The translations under genes were made by a program, and so were the position numbers. A DNA stretch of 64,000 bases from Inia geoffrensis (Eukaryota > Chordata > Mammalia > Artiodactyla > Iniidae), in the NCBI GenBank assembly GCA_036417435.1, contig CM070910.1, forward strand, positions 16,991,501-17,055,500. Reading direction: 5' to 3'. Under the pieces are notes generated by a model, which was given only the letters and a program-made list of their open reading frames with translations, had not been told where the DNA came from and ran no database searches. Positions 1 to 11,470 of the stretch are shown one piece after another (positions within the stretch are counted from its first letter, which is position 1; each line of letters begins with the position of its first letter).

Positions 1-540
1 CTGAGAGAAAGGGTTGAACTGGTGAGTGTTGAGAGGCAGCGATGGAAGCAACTGGACAAGTCAGAAGAGGCCTCGGCATAGGGAACAGGTTGTGTCGGGA
101 TCATTTCAACCACGGTTGTATTTCATTGCCAAATGCCAGTTCTTGGCAGTCATAAAATGTTAGCGCTGGAACAAAATAGTTTAGAGAATTTCAAGTCCTA
201 CAAATGATCAAACGGTGCTGAGGAACCCTGGGATTCCACAAAGGTGATTCAGGGACAATCCAGAAAGGGGTTGTGAGGGAAAAACAGTGGGTGGAGAGGA
301 GTCTCCTCCCTCTTTACCCTGCTGCTTCCATCTATGTTAGATTGGATATTTATCTAAGATTTTGCTTGAAGGAAGAGTTTTGCAGCTAAAAAAAAAAAGT
401 TTGAAAATCAAAATCAAATTCAGCTTAACCACCTCATTGTAGGGATGAAGAAAAAGGTTCAGATATTAACTACAAATGTTCTGGACAACTGCATCTCAAA
501 CCAGACCTCTCAATCACTTACTGCCTAGCAGCAATGCTAT
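1..540. other. Intergenic sequence, nothing recognised
   Basis: No coding region, RNA gene or identifiable repeat can be supported here. The sequence is of ordinary mammalian composition with one short A run near 390. Confidence 0.6.
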
Positions 541-725
541 TTAATGAACAGTTACTATGTGCCAGCCACTTGACTAAATTTTTTATAAACTTTATCTCAT
601 GAATCCACCAATAACCACATTAAGTAGGTATTAAGGGTCCTATTAATGAGAAAATTGAGATTCAGTGAGGCTAAGTAATTTTTAAATGCCTCACAGCTGA
701 GTGCCAAAGCCAAGATTTGAACCCG
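541..725 (-). repeat. MIR SINE relic
   Basis: On the plus strand the stretch reads as the reverse complement of a MIR: an 'actatgtgccag' type block, 'gagaaaattgagattcagtgagg', then 'acagctgag' and 'gatttgaacccggg', in that order. It is strongly diverged, as expected for an ancient mammalian repeat. The family call is by recognition only. Confidence 0.75.
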
Positions 726-894
726 GGCTAATCCGTCTGACACCTAGGCCACAACTCCCAAGTTCTATCCTCAATCAAACAAACAAACCTGTCAGCCAAG
801 GAAATTCTCATTGCCATCCAAGGAAACGTGTGAAAATGTTTAGAACAGCCATAAAAGCTAATATTATAATACTTATAGAGCTTTTAATATTTGA

Positions 895-1100
895 ACACAT
901 TTTTCCTGCAGTGCTCACTATAAGCAGAGTACTCTTCTAGGTGATTTACAAATATTAACTCCTATAATACTTCCAATAACTCTAACAATATTTACAAGTT
1001 AGTTACAATCAATATTCCCAATTTGCAGATGAGGAAAACTGAGGCACAGAAAAATTAACTAACTTACCCCTTACTGGTAGAGGAGAGATGTAACCTATCA
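895..1100 (-). repeat. Second MIR SINE relic
   Basis: Another reversed MIR. The markers are 'gatttacaaatattaactcctataat', 'gcagatgaggaaaactgaggcacag' and a diverged 'aacttacccc' block, in the usual order. It lies about 170 bp from the first MIR in the same orientation. Confidence 0.7.
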
Positions 1101-1452
1101 AATGCTACACACAGAAGAATTCATTCAGGAGAGAGACTCCTTTCAAACCTGCACTCTCTTCAATCTGTGCTTCTGAGGGAGAAGAACGTGAGAGATTTTA
1201 TGAGCCAGCGGTGGATGGGACAGCTTTATTCCTGTCATATCACATTGGCTAGAAGCCAGTCACATGACCTCAACTAACAGCAAGGGAGGCTGGGAAATGA
1301 GCTCTGTTTGCGTGACCGGGGGGGAAGAGGAGAAAACTGGGTGAACATCTGGCAATCCCTTGTACTACAGAGGAAGACACTTTAAATGATATATAAGATA
1401 CTCAACCTACTTGGAGGAAAAAAGCCAATTTCTGTGGTTAATTTTTTTAAAC
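1101..1452. other. Flank of the L1 insertion, nothing recognised
   Basis: No feature is supported between the second MIR and the left target duplication of the L1. Confidence 0.5.
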
Positions 1453-1469
1453 ACTGCATATCTAAGAGA

Positions 1470-2370
1470 TTGATTCAAGATGGCAGAGTAGAAGGACGTG
1501 CTCTCATTCCCTCTTGTGAGGACACCGGAATCACAACTAACTGCTGAACAATCAATGACAAGAAGACACTGGAACTCACCAAAAAAAGATACCCCACATC
1601 CAAAGACAAAGGAGAAGCCACAATGAGATGGCAGGAGGGGCGCAATCACAATAAAATAAAATCCCATAACTGCTGGGTGGGTGACTCACAAACTGGAGAA
1701 CAACTATACAACAGAAGTCCCACCCACTGGAGTGAACGGTCTGAGCCCCGTGTCAGGCTTCCCAACCTGGGGGTTGGCAACGGAAGGAGGAATTCCTGGA
1801 AAATCAGACTTTGAAGGCTAGCAGGATTTGATTGCAGGACTTCGACAGGACTGGGGGAAACAGAGACTCCACTCTTCGAGGGCACACACAAAGCAGTGTG
1901 CACATCAGGACCCAGGGGAAGGAGCAGTGACCCCAGGGGAGACTGAACCAGACCTACCTGCTAGGGTTGGAGGGTCTCCCGCGGAGGTGGGGCAGTGGCT
2001 GTGTCTCACAGTGAGGATAAGGACACCGGCAGCAGAAGTTCTGGGAAGTACTCCTTGGCGTGAGCCCTCCCAGAGTCTGCCATTAGCCCCACCAAAGAGC
2101 CCAGGTAGGCTCCAGTACTGGATCGCCTCAGGCCAAAAAACCAACAGGGAGGGCACCCAGCCCCACCCACCAGCAGACAAGTGGATTAAGTTTTACTGAG
2201 CTTTGCTCACCAGAGCAACAGCCAGCTCTACCCACCACCAGTCCCTCCTATCAGGAAACTTGCACAAGCCTCTTAGGTAGGCTCATCCATCAGAGGGCAG
2301 ACAGCAGAAGCAAGAACTACACTCCTGCAGCCCATGGAACAAAAACCACATTCACAGAAAGACAGACAAG
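1470..2370 (+). promoter_or_regulatory. L1 5' UTR with internal promoter region
   Basis: Non-coding leader of the L1, GC-richer than its surroundings, ending directly before the ORF1 start at 2371. In L1 this region holds the internal RNA polymerase II promoter. A YY1-like 'caagatggc' core sits at the extreme 5' end (about 1476-1484), where L1s usually carry it. Activity today is unlikely given the state of the element, but the motif position supports a true 5' end. Confidence 0.7.
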
Positions 2371-3260
2371 ATGAAAAGGCAGAGGTCTATGTACCAGATG
2401 AAGGAACAAGATAAAACCCCAGAAAAACAACTAAATGAAGTGGAGATAGGCAACCTTCCAGAAAAAGAATTCAGAATAATGATAGTGAAGATGACCCAGG
2501 ACCTTGGAAAAAGAATGGAGGCAAAGATCGAGAAGATGCAAAAAATGTTTAATAAAGACCTAGAAGAATTAAACAACAAACAAACAGAGATGAACAATAC
2601 AATAACTGAAATAAAAAATATACTAGAAGGAATCAATAGCAGAATAACTGAGGCAGAAAAGTGGATAAGTGACCTGGAAGATAGAATGGTGGAATTCACT
2701 GCCAGAGAACAGAATAAAGAAAAAAAAATGAAAAGAAATGAAGACAGCCTGAGACCTCTGAGACAACATTAAACGCACAAATATTCGCATTATAGGAGTC
2801 CCAGAAGGAAAATACAGAGAGAAAGGACCCATGAAAATATTTGAAGAGATTATGGTTGAAAACTTCCCTAACATGGGAAAGGAAACAGCCACCCAAGTTC
2901 AGGAAGCACAGAGAGCCCCAGGCAGGATAAACCCAAGGAGAAATGTGCTGAGACACAAAGTAACCAAATGGAAAAAATGTAAAGACAAAGAAAAATTATT
3001 AAAAGCAACAAGGGAAAAATGACAAATAGCATACAAGGGAACACCCATAAGGTTAACAACTGATTTCTCAGCAGAAACTCTACAAGCTAGAAGGGAGTGG
3101 CGTGACATACTTAAAGTGATGAAAGGGAAGAACCTACATCCAAGATTACTCTACCCAGCAAGGATCTCATTCAGATTCGACAGAGAAATCAAAAGCTTTA
3201 CAGACAAGCAAAAGCTAAGAGAATTCAGCACCACCAAACCAGCTCTACAACAAATGCTAA
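2371..3260 (+). pseudogene. L1 ORF1 pseudogene (RNA-binding chaperone)
   Basis: ORF1 of L1 normally makes a trimeric RNA-binding protein with a coiled coil, an RRM domain and a basic C-terminal domain. Here the start at 2371 opens 133 codons rich in E, K and heptad-like leucines (the coiled coil). The frame breaks near 2745-2770, where a small deletion shifts it just before the RRM. The RRM region continues in another frame with an 'IIGVPEG'-like block. The C-terminal domain is readable at 3116-3260 (RLLYPARISFRFD, KLREFSTTKPALQQML). The last codons and the inter-ORF spacer are missing because of a deletion near 3260. No functional protein is expected. Confidence 0.88.
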
Positions 3261-6200
3261 ATGGATACAAAAACAATATATGCTGTCTACAAGAGACCCA
3301 CTTCAGACCTAGGGACACATACAGACTGAAAGTGAGGGGATGGTAAGAGATATTCCATGCAAATGGAAATCAAAAGAAAGCTGGAGTAACAATACTCATA
3401 TCAGATAAAATAGACTTTAAAATAAAGAATGTTACAAGAGACAAGGAAGGACACTACATAATGATCAAGGGATCAATCCAAGAAGAAGATATAACAATTA
3501 TAAATATATATACATCCAACATAGGAACACCTCAATACATAAGGCAAATCCTAACAGCTATAAAAGAGGAAATCAACAGTAACACAATAATAGTGGGGGA
3601 CTTTAACACCTCACATACAACAATGGACAGATTATCCAAACAGAAAATTAATAAGGAAACAGAAGCTTTAAATGACACAATAGAGCAGATAGATTTAATT
3701 GATATTTATAGGACATTCCATCCAAAAACAGCAGATTACACTTTCTTCTCAACTGCATGTGGAACATTCTCCAGGATAGATCATATCTTAGGTCACGAAT
3801 CAAGCCTCAGTAAATTTAAGAAAATTGAAATCATATTAAGCATCTTTTCTGACCACAACGCTATGTGACTAGAAATCAATTCCAGGGAAAAAAATGTAAA
3901 AAACACAAACACATGGAGGCTAAACAATACATTACTAAATAACCAGGAGATCACTGATGAATTCAAAGAGGAAATCAAAAAATACCTAGAGACAAATGAC
4001 AATGAAAACACGATGATACAAAACCTATGGGATGCAGCAAAAGCAGTTCTAAGAGGGAAGATTATAGCAATACAAGTCTACCTCAAGAAATAAAAAACAT
4101 GTCAAGTAAACACTCTAACCTTACACCTAGAGGAACTAGAGAAAGAAGAACAAACAAAATCCAAAGTTAGTAGAAGGAAAGAAATAATAAAGATCAGAGC
4201 AGAAATAAATGAAATAGAAACAAAGAAAACAATAGCAAAGATCAAGCAAACTGAAACCTGGTTCTTTGAGAAGATAAACAAAATTGATAAACCATTAGCC
4301 AGACTCATCAAGCAAACGAGGGAGAGGACTCAAATCAATAAAATTAGAAAAGAAAAAAGAGAAGTTACAACAGACACAACAGAAATACAGAGCAAACTAA
4401 GAGAGTACTACAAGCAGCTCTATGCCAATGAAATGGACAACCTGAAGGAAATGGACAAATCCTTAGAAAGGTATAACCTTTCAAGACTGAACCAGGAAGA
4501 AATAGAAAATATCAACAGACCAATCACGAGTCATGAAATTGAAACTGTGATTAAAAATCGTCCAACAGAAGTCCAGGACCAGATGGCTTCACAGGTGAAT
4601 TCCATCAAACATTTAGAGAAGAGTTAACACCCATCCTTCTCAAACTCTTCCAGAAAATTGCAGAGGAAGGAACAATCCCAAACTCATTCTATGAGGCCAC
4701 CATCACCATGATACCAAAACCAGACAAAGATACTACAAAAACAAAAAATTACAGACCAATATCACTGATGAATATAGACGCAAAAATCCTCAAAAAAATA
4801 CTAGCAAACAGAATCCAACAACACATTAAAAGGATCATACACCATGATCAAGTGGGATTTATCCCAGGGATGCAAGGATTCTTCAATATGAGCAAATCAA
4901 TGTGATATGCCATATTAACACATTGAAGAATTAAAAACCATAGGATCATCTCAATAGGTGCAAAAAAAGCTTTTGAGAAAACTCAGCACCCATTTATGAT
5001 AAAAAGTCTCCAGAAAGTGGGCACAGAGGGAACCTACCTCTACATAATAAAGGCCATATACGACAATCACACAGCAAACATCATTCTCAATGGTGAAAAC
5101 CTGAAAGCATTTCCTCTAAGATCAGGAACAAGACAAGGATGTCCACTCTCACCACTATTATTCAACATAGTTTGGGCATTCCTAGCAACGGCAATCAGAG
5201 AAGAAAAGGAAATAAAAGGAATACAAATTGCAAAAGAAGTAAAACTGTCACTGTTTGCAGATGACATGATACTATACATAGAGAATCCTAAAGATGCCAC
5301 TGGAAAACTACTAGAGCTAATCAGTGAATTTGGTAAAGTTGCAGGATACAAAATTAATGCACAGAAATCTGTTGCATTCCCATACACTAATGATGAAGAA
5401 TCTGAAAGAGAAATTAAGGAAACACTCCCATCTACTACTGCAACAAAAAGAATAAAATACCTAGGAATAAACCTACCTAGGGAGACAAAAGACCTGTATG
5501 CAGAAAACTATAAGAAACTGATGAAAGAAATTAAAGATGATACGAACAGATGGAGAGATATACCATGTTCTTGGATTGCAAGAATCAATATTGTGAAAAA
5601 AGACTATACTACCCAAAGCAATCTACAGATTCAATGCAATCCCTACCAAATTACCAATGGCATTTTTCACTGAACTAGAACAAAAAAATCTTAAAATTTG
5701 TGTGGAGACACAAAAGGCCCCGAATAGCCAAAGCAGTCTTGAGGGAAAAAAACGGAGCTGGAGGAATTAGCCTCCCTGACTTCAGACTATACTACAAAGC
5801 TACAGTAATCAAGACAATATGATACTGGCACAAAAACAGAAACATAGATCAATGGAACAGGATAGAAAGCTCAGAGATATACCCATGCACCTGTGGTCAA
5901 CTAATCTATGACAAAGGAGGCAAGGATATACAATGGAGAAAAGACAGTCTCTTCAATAAGTGGTGCTGGGAAAACTGGACAGCTACATGTAAAAGAATGA
6001 AATTAGAACACTCCCTGACACCATACACAAAAAATAAACTCCAAATGGATTAGAGACCTAAATGGAATACCGGACACTATAAAACTCTTAGAGGAAAACA
6101 TAGGAAGAACACTCTTTGACATAAATTACAGCAATATCTTTTTTGATCCTCCTCCTAGAGTAATGGAAATAAAAACAAAGTAAACAAATGGGACCTAATG

Positions 6201-6951
6201 AAACTTCAAAGTTTTTGCACCCCAAAGGAAACCATAAGCAAGACGAAAAGACAACCCTCAGAATGGGAGAAAATATTTGCAAATGAATCAACAAAGGATT
6301 AATCTCCAAAATATATAAACAGCTCATGCAGCTCAATATTAAAGAAACAAACAACCCAATCCAAAAATGGGCAGAAGACCTAAATAGACACTTCTCCAAA
6401 GTAGACATACAGATGGCCAAGAAGCACATGAAAAGCTACTCAATGTCACTAATTATTTGAGAAATGCAAATCAAAACTACAATGAGGTATCACCTCACAC
6501 CAGTAAGAACGGGCATCATCAGAAAATCTACAAACAACAAATGCTGGAGAGGGTGTGGAGAAAGAGAACGCTCTTGCACTGTTGGTGGGAATGTAAATGG
6601 ATACAGCCACTATGGAGCACAGTATGGAGGTTACTTAAAAAACCAAAAACAGAATTACCATATGACCCAGCAATCCCACTACTGGGCATATACCCAGAGA
6701 AAATCATAATTCAAAAAGACACATGCACCCCAACGTTCACTGCAGGACTATTTACAATAGCCAGGTCATGGAAGCAATCTAAATACCCATCGACAGACAA
6801 ATGGATAAAGAAGATGTGGTACATATATACAATGGAATATTACTCAGCCATAAAAAGGAATGAAATTGGGTCATTTGTAGAGACGTGGATGGATCTAGAG
6901 ACTGTCATACAGAGTGAAGTCAGAAAGAGAAAAACAAATATCATATATTAA
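3261..6951 (+). pseudogene. L1 ORF2 pseudogene (endonuclease-reverse transcriptase)
   Basis: ORF2 of L1 encodes an endonuclease, a reverse transcriptase and a C-terminal cysteine region. The N-terminal codons are deleted, and the sequence picks up at ICCLQETH of the endonuclease. Further endonuclease motifs are GDFN (3590s) and SDHNAM (about 3850). RT motifs follow: NYRPISLMN (about 4750), [12 protein letters not shown] (about 5140) and the catalytic FADD (about 5255). The cysteine-rich end KCWRGCGE is near 6540-6560. At least six stops or frameshifts separate these blocks (for example 3343, 3866, 4625, 4903 and 5671). The gene cannot make an intact protein. Confidence 0.9.
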
Positions 6952-7224
6952 CGCATATATATGGAACCTAGAAAAATGGTACAGATGAACCGTTCTGCTG
7001 GGCAGAAATTGAGGTACAGATGTAGAGAACAAACGTATGGACACCAAGGGGGAAAGCGGCAGTGGGGGAGATGGGGTTGGTGGGATGAACTGGGAGAATG
7101 CAAGTGACATGTATACACTAATATGTATAAAATGGATAATGAATAAGAACCTGGTGTATAAAAAATAAATAAAATTCAAAAAAATTTAAAAAATAAAAAA
7201 TAGAAAACTACATATCTAGGAGAG

Positions 7225-7897
7225 CTAAGTGACATTGGGTAGTGAATTTCTTTAGCATATGATAGAGCAGTGCAGGCCACTCTCAGCCCCAGTGTCCTGC
7301 AATGCTGGCTGCCTTGGGACCACTCTGCAGCTCTGAACCTCAGTTTCCCCGCTGGTTTAGGTCTGGGTTTAGACCTGTGTTCTTATCAAGCCTAGGGGGA
7401 GAGGTCGCTGGCTTCCTCAGCGAACCACACAGCAGGTAGTATGAGCTACTCAGAGGCCTGGGGGATGAATATCACGTATATTTGGGGATACGATTCTGCC
7501 ACACCTCAGGAAGTTGGCAAGGAAAGTGACGAATCAAGGATAAGCAAAGTCCTCGGGACGAAGTGGTTGACCGCCCCCCAGAACACATAGACACTACCCC
7601 CCAACCCTGCTCCCCCAACGCTGACCAAAACACACAGCCTGCGCTGAGAAGGGGATGAGGCCCTTGCAGGAAAACCTCAGGGCAGGAATCGCTCACACTA
7701 AGCAGATGGTGACCAGGTGAGCCCCTAAGAGGCCATGCTGGCCCTTGGGGTTTGTGCATAACTGAGGGGCCCAGGCCCAGTCCACCCTCACAGCTGCCCT
7801 GTAGGAATTTGGGGCCATGGTTGCCAGGAATACCTTTTTTTCAAAAGAAACAGAAAACTGGGACTTCCTGTGAGTCTTTTCATCCTGAAGTGTTATC
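7225..7897. other. Intergenic sequence, nothing recognised
   Basis: Mixed-composition DNA between the L1 and the first CHR SINE. The 95-codon minus-strand open frame at 7472-7759 has no recognisable domain. Confidence 0.5.
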
Positions 7898-8105
7898 TTT
7901 TTTTTTTTTTTTTTTGCGGTACGCGGCCCTCACCGTTACGGCCTGTCCCGCCGCGGAGCACAGGCTCCAGACGCGCAGGCTCAGCGGCCATGGCTCACGG
8001 GCCCAGCCGCTCCGCGGCATGTGGGATCCTCCCAGACCTGGGCACGAATCCGTGGCCCCTGCATCGGCAGGCGGACTCTCAACCACTGCACCACCAGGGA
8101 AGCCC
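7898..8105 (-). mobile_element. CHR-type SINE
   Basis: A reversed CHR SINE. Its tail is the T run at 7898-7915, its GC-rich body follows, and its tRNA-like head ends at 8105 (complement of GGGCTTCCCTGGTGG). I found no clear target duplication. The overlapping open frames in this interval are products of the SINE body. Confidence 0.93.
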
Positions 8106-8439
8106 TTGATATCTATTTTAAACATTTTGTTTAAAACGACAAGTTAAATAAAACACGTGCCTAGGCCAGACTGACCCCAGGCAGATAATTTGTGACTCGG
8201 GATTAGGTCCACAGGGCACAGTCAGCTACAGAGAACTGTCTTTGTCAAATCAGAGGTCACTAGGGACGACTGCTCTCCCATGTGTTCCAGGATGCTCTTT
8301 ATATGTGGGCAGGGAGGAACGGTGCCCTAGAAGTTGCTAAACATGAACCAATCAAGATGAAGATGACAGGGTGATGGCTTACCGCTGCGACCAATTTTCA
8401 TCAGGACAGAGGGGTCCTCATTCTTCCCGAAAAGCCTAC

Positions 8440-8605
8440 AGAGCTCAGAGATGCGGCCTCACGTCCGCGGAACTCCGTGCTTCTTCGCAGGCCACGGCTT
8501 CCGCATCCCCTTTCCTCCGAGCGACCGCTCCGAGCGCCCCCTAGCGCAGCGGCTCCCCCGCTGGCTGGGCTGCGTCAGCCCCGCAGCAGGCGGCGGGTAA
8601 ACCAG
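8440..8605. promoter_or_regulatory. Small CpG-rich patch with a CTCF-like motif
   Basis: An isolated GC-rich stretch with many CpGs (cgtccgcgg, cgagcgaccgctccgagcg, gcggcggg) in AT-rich surroundings. At 8535-8547 cgccccctagcgc matches 11 of 13 positions of the reverse CTCF core. It is not a SINE and holds no recognisable exon. A distal regulatory element is an inference; sequence alone does not prove activity. Confidence 0.4.
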
Positions 8606-8989
8606 CTGGGAAATTCCCAGGTTGATTCGCCCAGGTTGAATTGAAGACAGCTGGGTTGAATTAAAAATAGACTTAGCTTGATGTTTACACAAATCCTGTG
8701 GGGTTACCTTTTGTAGATCAAAGAAAGTGGATAAACCATGCCTCAGCTCAACCCTCCTCGTTTCTTGTATACATTCAGAATGTGAGAATCAGGTTTTCTG
8801 AAATCGAGGCTCACACAAACCTCAAACAGAAACACGTGGGTGAGAGATCCAAGGTGACCCATTTGGCTTCTGTTGCAGGCGTGGCAATCTCCCTCCCCAA
8901 TAACCCCATGACCCTCAGGGTGGGGTGGGAGGAAAGAGTTGAGAGCCACACGCGAGTACAAAGGACGAGCTTTTAAGGAAAACATAATT

Positions 8990-9200
8990 TTCTTTAAAAA
9001 CTATTTATTATTTAAAATATTATTTATTAAAAGATAATAAATGGTAGTTATATTTTAATTTATATTTAAATTATGTTAACATATAAGCTATCATTAATAT
9101 AGATCAATTTTTATAATTCTTAAAGTTATTTTGATTATTTAAAATTATTAACAACAGAAAACAAACTGTATAAATATGATAAGCAATAGATTTCAGTTAT
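8990..9200. other. Very AT-rich tract
   Basis: Roughly 200 bp made almost entirely of A and T with repeated ttaaaa and tatt blocks. It is a low-complexity region with no gene. Confidence 0.7.
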
Positions 9201-9334
9201 AATAATATAGATATCATGTCGAAGAATAAGGAAAAAAACTGGAAGTGAGCTGGGAAAGAAAGACAAGGAGTCATAGGAGAAAGAGATAAAACACTGCTGA
9301 TAGTTGGAAAAGTTTACTGTTCAAGCTGTTGAAG

Positions 9335-9510
9335 CTGCTGACCAGCTAGTGGATTCTCACCAAGTCGTTAAACCTCTCTTAGCCTTTTTTTACCTATAAA
9401 AATGGAAATTACACCACTGACCCTATCTATCTACCTTATATCTACCTTGTATGCTGTCAGAAGGCTTAATGGGATTTTTGTGAAAGCACTGGAAAATTAC
9501 AAAGTACTGT
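9335..9510 (+). repeat. MIR SINE relic
   Basis: A diverged MIR in forward orientation. It shows a 'ttaaacctctcttagcc' block, then 'cctataaaaatggaaatta', then 'gaaggcttaatggga' and 'aaagtactgtaaggca', in MIR order. Confidence 0.6.
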
Positions 9511-11237
9511 AAGGCAGTAAGATAGCCATGATAATGTAGTTTCAATAATATAAATGAAAAAGCATAGAAGAGGACAAAAGCACGTGAGGAGGGTCCAAAG
9601 AATAGGGAAGTCGGGGGGGCGGGGGGCGCTCCACAGGTCCTGCCTGCTGCAGTGCAGCCACCAGAACAAATTTTCTCCTGTTCTTGCCGCCCTTTGAAAT
9701 TCAAGTTGTCTTAGTAATCTCTCTTTGTAATGAGAGGTCAGCTTTATTTCCAACTTCAAAGTTTGCATTTTAAATAAATGCTTGTTCTGACACAGAGTTT
9801 GGAAAGTGTTAAATGCATAGAGAAATTTAGAGATTTACAATGGCCTGAACTATGAATTTCTGTGAGGTTGAAAATTCTCTATCCTCAACCTTTTATCATA
9901 GATTGTTTTCCTCCCATTGTAAGTGCCTCAACCTGCAGCTGAGAGCTGAACTTCAGGAAAGATATGATCTCCTTAACCCTGGGTTGCGCTGGTGCAATGA
10001 CTCTATCAAACAGATTTCACCTTCTCACTTCATGGGGTCTTCCAATAACTTAATGCAATCCAAACCCCCTATTGTGACAAACCAGCCCCTTGACAATCTT
10101 GCTTCAATCCCTTTTCCATCTAGTCCCCTAATAAGCAGGATGACACAGTGCTGAGGCCTAGAAAGTGAACAGTCCAGATTGTATGTGGAGGATGGAGGGT
10201 GTTAGGGGTGTGGGTCTCCGGGTAAAAGCCACAGTGATGAAATGATACACCATCTGATATGCTTGAGCATAAAAAAGTTGGTTGATATATAAATCATCTG
10301 ATGGGGAAAAAAATCAAGTCTCAGTGTACAGAAAGTACAACAATTATAACTCCAGGGAAAGAAACATTTTGCAAGGGTAAAATATGATAAGATGATAATA
10401 GTGGATTACTTGGGTTTTGCTATGAATATTATTTACCAAAGCATACTAATGTCAATACCCTTACTGACCTTACTAAAAATGGGATATAACTATTGGGGGG
10501 ATGGCATGAGAGGAAGTAGAGGTGGAGAATATAGGAGCACTAAATCTTCAGCTATCATAACAGAAAGTCAATAAGTAATATCCAGGTTTTAAAAAATAGT
10601 TCTGTAAGCACACTATTTACAACTCTAGAAATAAATATCATTCCCTTCCAGTTTACCAATTATAGAGGTTTGTCTTCATGTTCCAGATGCTCGATTTGAA
10701 AATGTCTTGCTCTTCCAAGAAACTTTATAGAGCTAATAGCCAACATCCCAAGGCACAACATATAATACACTTAGGTTAAGTTTCACTATTACAGATAATG
10801 GATGTGAATCCCTCTTTTGAGTCTTTTCTTGAAATTTTTGAATTTTTCTGACCAACATTTTCTAAGATAGAATTGGATAGTCATTATTTTTTATCTTATT
10901 ATTATGACATAGACAAATCATCCTGAGACCACAGGTCCGTTCTGCCACTTTCTGGCTGCCCATTGCACTTGCATTATTAGCGCTCACTTGCCTATTCGGT
11001 GAGCGTCATTTCAGTTAAATCCAGTGATATATCTTGAAAACTATTTCCATGGTCACATAGAAACAGCAACACCTTGGAAATTCTTCAGAGAATAAATGAA
11101 TGAGGGTCATTGTCACCCACCCCTTCCCCCACTGCCTTGTTGTGGAACTCTTTCCTCAGGGTGCCAAGTGACATTGGGCATCTGACCTATGGACCTAGTG
11201 ATGATGTCAGTGACAGCTCATATAGAATGTTAGTAAT
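9511..11237. other. Intergenic sequence, nothing recognised
   Basis: About 1.7 kb with no recognised repeat, exon or RNA gene. There is a G-rich run at 9613-9626. Open frames are short (100 codons or fewer) and lack familiar domains. Confidence 0.5.
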
Positions 11238-11252
11238 GGTTAATTATTATTA

Positions 11253-11459
11253 TTTTTTTTTTTTTTTGCGGTATGCGGGCCTCTCACTGCTGTGGCCTCT
11301 CCCATTACGGAGCACAGGCTCCGGACGCGCAGGCTCAGCGGCCATGGCTCATGGGCCCAGCCGCTCCGCGGCATGTGGGATCTTCCCAGACTGAGGCACG
11401 AACCCGTGTCCCCTGCATCGGCAGGCGGACTCTCAACCACTGCGCCACCAGGGAAGCCC
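11253..11459 (-). mobile_element. CHR-type SINE with exact target duplication
   Basis: A reversed CHR SINE: T tail at 11253-11267, head ending at 11459. It is flanked by identical 11-bp duplications, ggttaattatt at 11238-11248 and 11460-11470, so the insertion is relatively young. Confidence 0.96.
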
Positions 11460-11470
11460 GGTTAATTATT

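Larger units (their letters stand above)
1470..7206 (+). mobile_element. Near-complete L1 retrotransposon, inactive
   Basis: A 5.7-kb L1 with a 5' UTR (about 1470-2370), both ORFs in decayed form and an A-rich 3' end near 7166-7206. It is flanked by 17-nt target-site duplications, actgcatatctaagaga at 1453-1469 and actacatatctaggaga at 7207-7223, matching at 15 of 17 positions. The start 'ttgattcaagatggcagag' is typical of an intact mammalian L1 5' end. The element therefore inserted nearly full length. It later lost coding capacity by stops, frameshifts and an internal deletion across the ORF1/ORF2 junction. The 2 of 17 differences in the duplications suggest a moderately old insertion. Confidence 0.93.

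Noticed and set aside
4996..5673. A functional reverse transcriptase gene (225-codon frame with FADD motif)
   Set aside because: It is one surviving piece of the broken L1 ORF2, with stops and frameshifts on both sides.
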